Assembly (NCBI GenBank): GCA_964402995.1
Contig: CAYOEA010000011.1
Location: 1-51,855, forward strand
DNA from: GCA-2686295 sp964402995
GTDB lineage: Archaea; Nanobdellota; Nanobdellia; Woesearchaeales; GCA-2686295
DNA length: 51,855 nucleotides
Direction of reading: 5' to 3'
Position numbers and translations under genes: made by a program. Below the pieces are notes generated by a model. The model did not search any database, was not told the origin of the DNA, and was given only the letters and a program-made list of their open reading frames with translations. This document shows, piece by piece, positions 48,601 through 51,855 of the stretch. Position 1 is the stretch's first letter; every line of letters begins with the position of its first letter.

Positions 48601-51259
48601 AACAGGAATAGACTGCGGAGGATACAGCTGCGAACCATGTAACATACTACACTGTAATAATACTATAAAAGACGAAGATGAAGAAAGAGTAGACTGCGGA
48701 GGAGCAGACTGCGAAGCATGCATAGAACTAGAAACACACTGCACAGATAACATATTAAACTCTGACGAAGAAGAAATAGACTGCGGAGGAATAGACTGCG
48801 ACCCATGTACTGTTCTTCATTGTAATAATAGTATAAGAGACTACGATGAACTTGATGTAGACTGTGGAGGATACTCTTGCGAACCATGTAATGAAACTCC
48901 ACTTCACTGCAACAACACAATACTAGACTTCGACGAAGAAAGAATAGACTGCGGAGGAATAGACTGCGAACCATGTGGAGAAATTGAATTACATTGTAAC
49001 AACACAGTAAAAGACCAAGACGAAGAAAGAGTAGACTGCGGAGGAGCAGACTGCGAAGCATGCATAGAACTAGAAACACACTGCACAGATAACATGTTAA
49101 ACTCTGACGAAGAAGAAATAGACTGTGGCGGCGATGATTGTGATCCATGTATGGTTCTTCATTGTAATAATACCATTAGAGACTATGATGAATTAAGAGT
49201 TGATTGTGGAGGTTTTACTTGTGAACCTTGTATAACTCCCCCTCATTGTAATAATACAGTTAGAGATGCTGACGAAACAGGAGTTGATTGTGGTGGTAGC
49301 GAATGTATTATTTGTACAGATGTACCTCTTCATTGTAATAATTTAATTAGAGATTATGATGAGATTGGAATAGACTGTGGCGGAAGTTGTAATTCTTGCT
49401 CAACAGGTGAACAATGTGAAAGTGCAATTGATTGTTTAAGTTTAAATTGTTTCCTTGGAATTTGTCTTGCACCTACTTGTACTGATAATATCTTAAATCA
49501 AAATGAAACACTAATTGATTGCGGTGGACAAAACTGCGATTCTTGTATTTCTGAAGCTTGTTCAAATGGAATTTTAGATGTATTTGAAGAAAGAGTAGAT
49601 TGTGGTGGAAATTGTTCTGCCTGTCCAAGTCTACCATCCCATTGCACTAATGGATATGTTGATTCAGATGAAACAGATACTGACTGCGGGGGATTAGAAT
49701 GTGTTCCTTGTAATGCAGATTCTTACTGTGATTCAGATTCAGATTGTGAAAGTAGACAATGTGAAGATAATATTTGTTTATCAGAATCATGCGATAATGA
49801 CGTAAAAGATGGCGATGAAACAGATATAGATTGTGGCGGTTCTTGTGCTAATTGTCAAGATGATGATTCATGTCTTGAAGATGATGATTGCAGATCAGAT
49901 AATTGTATTAACTTAATTTGCACCCCTGCAGATGCAGACTCAGATGGAGATGGTATGATTGATGGTTGGGAAGACTTTTATAATTTTGATAAAAATGATC
50001 CTTCTGATGCACCCATAGATAGTGATGAAGATGGTTATACAAACTTAGAAGAATTTATTGGCGGAAGTAATCCTCTTGACCCAAATAGCGTTCCTGGAGA
50101 TCAAGATGGAGATAAAATGCCTGATGAATGGGAAGAAATGTATGATCTTGATAAAGAAGATCCTTTAGATGCTTTTGAAGATAAAGATGGAGATGGTTAT
50201 ACAAACTTAGAAGAATATACTGCAGGAAGCAATCCTACAAATCCAGATAGTACACCAAAATCCAGAAATTTTATATGGTTAATATTCTTATTAGCAGGAT
50301 TATTCTTGATTATTGGTGGAGTAATTTATTTATATGTTAAAAAACAAAATATGCCTGATAAAACTTTTTCATCCAGTCTTTCAATAAGTCCTAATCAAGC
50401 AAGGAAAAAATCTATTGAACAGAAAATCTTAGCAGAAGAACATCAAAAAGAACTTATCCGTCAAAAAGCAATCTTTGAAAAAAAGAATCAAGAAAAAGAA
50501 CAAAGAAGACAATCTTCTATTAAAGGATTTGATTCAGATTCTAATAATAAAAAAGAAGCAAATGCAGCTATGAATGATTTAACTAAGAGCTCCAAAGATA
50601 AAGAAGACTTAGGAGATAAAGTTCTAAACGTAAAATCAAAACCTGCTAAGTCAAAACAAACAAAAACAGGATTTATTGGTCTTGATGAACTTGATGAAGA
50701 ACTAGACTCAGATGATAATAAAGATGAAGATTCAATTTTCAGCGAATTAGATTCTATTGGAAAAGAAAAAAAGACTTCAGAAAAAATGAAATCTTTTAGT
50801 AAAGAAGAATCTAAAAAAACAAATGATTCTTCTAAAAAAGAACAAAACAAAAGTACTTCAACTAAAAAAACATCGAAAAAACAATCAACTAAAACAAGTA
50901 AAAAAGAAGAAAAAGATGACTTTGAGGTTATTGATGTTAAAGCAGCTGCAACAAAAGACTCAAATGATATTTTCAAAGAACTTGCAGCGATATCAGGAGT
51001 TAGTCATGCAAGTATTAAAAAGAAAATCGCAGAAGATGAATTTGATACAACTGCTATAATGGGAGTTTTCAAAAAGATTAAAGATCTTGATGGAATTAAA
51101 ACAGAAACATTTAAAGAAATTGCAGCCAATTTACTATCGGAAGGTCACTTAAATAAAGATCATATTGCAGAAGTTTTATTTCATTACTATGATAAAAATA
51201 TGATTACTAAAAAACAAATTAGTGATGTCTTAAAAGAACTTGATATGGTAAAAAAATGA
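45683..51259 (+). CDS. Transmembrane surface protein with DCGG Cys-rich repeats and cytosolic tail
   Basis: About 1858 aa, including about 33 unknown residues at an assembly gap. A signal peptide (1-21) leads to Ig-like beta domains (about 25-605). Then come at least 26 repeats of about 27 aa (about 611-1410): HC-x-N-x-x-x-D-x-DE-x-x-x-DCGG-x-x-C-x-PC. Similar C-x-NG...ET-D-x-DCGG-x-C-x-x-C units occur in other exported prokaryotic proteins. Two or more EF-hand-like calcium loops follow (DSDGDGMIDGWE; DKDGDGYTNLEE; about 1416-1520). One membrane helix lies at about 1528-1549, then a basic stop, a charged Lys/Ser/Glu linker and a helical cytosolic domain (about 1745-1858). An outside repeat stalk tied to an inside domain suggests an adhesin or sensor. 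It overlaps both neighbours (1 nt and 4 nt). Confidence 0.85.
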   Translation: MNKNIFFFILVFLILIASATAVTLNTEKELLETTFSQPIIIVSYPEAEGTVEITNFSLIRDNISYDITYSTNDYITFNFTPNNPLNKGLYILKITAEDLVSNSITVTQPIQINAPFMKIWVDSPHLGFYSHKPFNAIIKSEFPAICKFDFTIDKPLDFNMFFSFNEGLDDYTTEHTIIDMGVGDLAFREDSPDEDGEQSLIRVECNDTYTALHMNTLYLGFDPSAPNITVELEELISDLTIPFTPLKVDTTDRSICSYEENGVTKYFGDHDLDNFSHYQKNHEIILNFTYLARLTEAQGLFIPKPFTYLISCTNLAGLPGEPVLKELEVAFERDFSIIKYKPKNFTNENNIEFIISTSVTTLGGCTYDQQNFDSNQNNQAYTKNFGALSEGFYTYDVRCLTGYSFSDEVLSFVVDRSNPSILDLNINNNPTCGNSIQAEVLVEDNFGIKDINFSIEKLDGTIIKTGSTQSGSINEIFNLNDFDNTSPNMRLNVVVSDFADNKAQRSEVVTAISSQGSLCDDERPLTNLDIATTSNGLEVNVTCTDVGTAGCSNNFEYGTSENASLCVLDISRQLGQPIIFNENSYLCWTVFDNMDNNASGLEYIEFSVYPNHCFNTEQDADEEGLNCGGSCPACIYPHCSNNVTDEDEERMDCGGADCEPCGELPNHCLNNVTDEDETGXXXXXXXXXXXXXXXXXXXXXXXXXXXXXXXXXXHCLNNVTDEDETGIDCGGADCEPCTELHCNNTVKDEDEERVDCGGADCEPCGELPNHCLNNVTDEDETGIDCGGIDCDPCTVLHCNNNIQDYDETGIDCGGYSCEPCNILHCNNTIKDEDEERVDCGGADCEPCGELPNHCLNNVTDEDETGIDCGGIDCDPCTVLHCNNNIQDYDETGIDCGGYSCEPCNILHCNNTIKDEDEERVDCGGADCEPCGELPNHCLNNVTDEDETGIDCGGIDCDPCTVLHCNNNIQDYDETGIDCGGYSCEPCNILHCNNTIKDEDEERVDCGGADCEACIELETHCTDNILNSDEEEIDCGGIDCDPCTVLHCNNSIRDYDELDVDCGGYSCEPCNETPLHCNNTILDFDEERIDCGGIDCEPCGEIELHCNNTVKDQDEERVDCGGADCEACIELETHCTDNMLNSDEEEIDCGGDDCDPCMVLHCNNTIRDYDELRVDCGGFTCEPCITPPHCNNTVRDADETGVDCGGSECIICTDVPLHCNNLIRDYDEIGIDCGGSCNSCSTGEQCESAIDCLSLNCFLGICLAPTCTDNILNQNETLIDCGGQNCDSCISEACSNGILDVFEERVDCGGNCSACPSLPSHCTNGYVDSDETDTDCGGLECVPCNADSYCDSDSDCESRQCEDNICLSESCDNDVKDGDETDIDCGGSCANCQDDDSCLEDDDCRSDNCINLICTPADADSDGDGMIDGWEDFYNFDKNDPSDAPIDSDEDGYTNLEEFIGGSNPLDPNSVPGDQDGDKMPDEWEEMYDLDKEDPLDAFEDKDGDGYTNLEEYTAGSNPTNPDSTPKSRNFIWLIFLLAGLFLIIGGVIYLYVKKQNMPDKTFSSSLSISPNQARKKSIEQKILAEEHQKELIRQKAIFEKKNQEKEQRRQSSIKGFDSDSNNKKEANAAMNDLTKSSKDKEDLGDKVLNVKSKPAKSKQTKTGFIGLDELDEELDSDDNKDEDSIFSELDSIGKEKKTSEKMKSFSKEESKKTNDSSKKEQNKSTSTKKTSKKQSTKTSKKEEKDDFEVIDVKAAATKDSNDIFKELAAISGVSHASIKKKIAEDEFDTTAIMGVFKKIKDLDGIKTETFKEIAANLLSEGHLNKDHIAEVLFHYYDKNMITKKQISDVLKELDMVKK
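47721..47820. other. Assembly gap of 100 N inside the repeat array
   Basis: Exactly 100 N bases interrupt the repeat array. The same unit (CACTGTTTAAACAACGTCAC) lies on both sides, so the assembler probably stopped in a repeat. 100 is a customary placeholder, so the true length and reading frame here are unknown. Confidence 0.95.
47990..48706 (+). repeat. 249-bp near-identical tandem duplication
   Basis: Copies begin at 47990, 48239 and 48488, an exact 249-bp period (83 codons, three Cys-rich units). By eye the first two copies are identical and the third matches until about 48706. Such identity implies recent duplication or ongoing homogenisation. The number of copies in the real genome may be higher, given the nearby gap. 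Confidence 0.9.
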
Positions 51260-51777
51260 AGAATAACAAAAAAGCGCAATTACAACAAGTCTTTATTTAC
51301 ATTATTACAATTATCATTGTAGGTTTAATATTCGTTGTAGGTTACAAAGCTATTGGCGGCATTATGGAAAAAGGTTGCGACGTTGAAGTTACCAACTTTA
51401 AATCTAATTTAAAATCTTACATTACTAAATACAATACTTATGGTTCTGTTCAAAATGAAAACATGAAATCTCCATGTGATTATTCACATATTTGCTTTGT
51501 TGATACTGGTAGGATACAAGATTCAGATCCAAACAATAAAGTTTATGCACCAGAAATTGTTGGCAATAATCAATCCAAAATAATCATTGGTGGTAGTGCA
51601 AATGCAGGTATTGAAGAAAATGTTTTTCTAATCAAATCACAAGTTACTGATCCTTTCGGATTCTATGATGAAATTGAAGTTGCTCCACCTGATTATGTAG
51701 TTTGTTTTAATAGTACTCGGAATGGTTTTTTTAACATTACTTTTGAAGGAACAGGTAGAACTACTTTAATTAGTTAA
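51256..51777 (+). CDS. Small pilin-like surface protein
   Basis: 173 aa. A short basic leader with KKAQLQQ precedes one hydrophobic helix (about 12-34, VFIYIITIIIVGLIFVVGYK), the layout of class III/type IV pilin-like archaeal proteins. The outside part is beta-rich with five Cys (GCD, PCD, ICF, VCF among them) and several NxS/T sites. The ATG overlaps the stop of the 1858-aa gene by 4 nt (ATGA), so it is coupled to it. It may be a subunit or anchor for the large surface proteins. Specific family unknown. Confidence 0.7.
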   Translation: MKNNKKAQLQQVFIYIITIIIVGLIFVVGYKAIGGIMEKGCDVEVTNFKSNLKSYITKYNTYGSVQNENMKSPCDYSHICFVDTGRIQDSDPNNKVYAPEIVGNNQSKIIIGGSANAGIEENVFLIKSQVTDPFGFYDEIEVAPPDYVVCFNSTRNGFFNITFEGTGRTTLIS

Positions 51778-51830
51778 ATTTGTTTTTAACTTGGTTTTAA
51801 AATGAACAAAAATAAAATTTTTGAGCATCC

Positions 51831-51849
51831 CAAAAACTAGAGGTTTTTG
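51831..51849 (+). terminator. Hairpin after the pilin-like gene
   Basis: CAAAAAC (51831-51837) and GTTTTTG (51843-51849) form a perfect 7-bp stem with a TAGAG loop. AGAGG in the loop followed by an ATG at 51852 may instead start another gene of the island beyond the window edge. Both uses are possible. Confidence 0.4.
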
Positions 51850-51855
51850 ATATGA

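Larger units (their letters stand above)
47515..49930 (+). repeat. Array of DCGG-type Cys-rich coding repeats
   Basis: At least 26 coding units of 78-90 nt (longer near the end) lie inside the 1858-aa gene. Each encodes about six Cys/His and an acidic D-x-DE stretch. Units in the centre (about 47640-49130) use GAC, TGC and GGA codons, while the flanks and the rest of the gene prefer GAT, TGT and GGT. This marks the centre as a recently expanded block. Confidence 0.9.

Noticed and set aside
47902..49148. Long open frames on the minus strand opposite the Cys-rich repeats
   Set aside because: They repeat with the 249-bp period and arise because the sense codons (GAC, TGC, GGA) contain no antisense stops. 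They have no start signals or family features.
1..51855. Insertion sequences, prophage or integrase genes
   Set aside because: I found no transposase, integrase or phage structural motif and no terminal inverted repeats around a gene block.

Overview
The window looks like a chromosomal piece of an AT-rich archaeon, most likely a DPANN lineage near Woesearchaeota/Pacearchaeota. The placement is my inference. Archaeal markers are direct: RNase P subunit Rnp4, Bud32, ABCE1/Rli1, RpoD and RpoN, the archaeal ribosomal run uS13-uS4-uS11-rpoD-tRNA-Leu-eL18-uL13-uS9-rpoN, an archaeal-type SRP RNA, a presenilin-like protease and an archaeal S16 protease. Beside them sit bacterial-looking genes: type I GAPDH, a bacterial-type LeuRS and a DNA polymerase II-like family B polymerase. 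Many first genes have a TATA box 25-29 nt before the start codon, which predicts leaderless mRNAs. Inner genes use GGAGGTG-like Shine-Dalgarno sites, several with TTG starts.

Layout. 1-8.8 kb: a TrmI-like tRNA methyltransferase, an Lrp-type RAM domain, small membrane proteins, a lamin-tail surface protein, an ABCE1 that keeps the cysteines for only one of its two Fe-S clusters, a eukaryote-like 5'-nucleotidase III and a secreted RCC1-like propeller. 8.9-12.9 kb: a replication/repair-looking group with a Pol II-like polymerase, a free MCM C-terminal winged helix and an MCM-like ATPase without the usual N-terminal domain. 12.9-17 kb: CutA, MscS, GAPDH and PGK. 17-20 kb: a Nip7-like PUA protein with a coiled-coil partner, Rnp4, a 44-aa ORF and Bud32. 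20-26 kb: S16 protease, a stripped-down NcsA/TtuA-like protein, PLD-like protein, presenilin-like protease, membrane protein and metallo-beta-lactamase fold protein. 26-34.3 kb: SRP RNA, an unknown protein, LeuRS and the ribosomal/RNA polymerase operon on the minus strand.

34.7-51.8 kb is a one-strand surface-protein island: a 1110-aa protein with a pilin-like N-terminus, a 2526-aa Cys-rich secreted protein, an about 1858-aa transmembrane protein with at least 26 Cys-rich DCGG repeats (broken by a 100-N assembly gap), and a small pilin-like protein. The last three overlap by 1-4 nt and are probably translationally coupled. They look like one cell-surface adhesin, appendage or sensor system and are the best candidate here for an undescribed system.

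Across the window, intergenic regions hold a family of short AGAAA...TTTCT hairpins. They occur singly at gene ends and as 47-bp and 51-52-bp tandem arrays, each lying between two divergent promoters.
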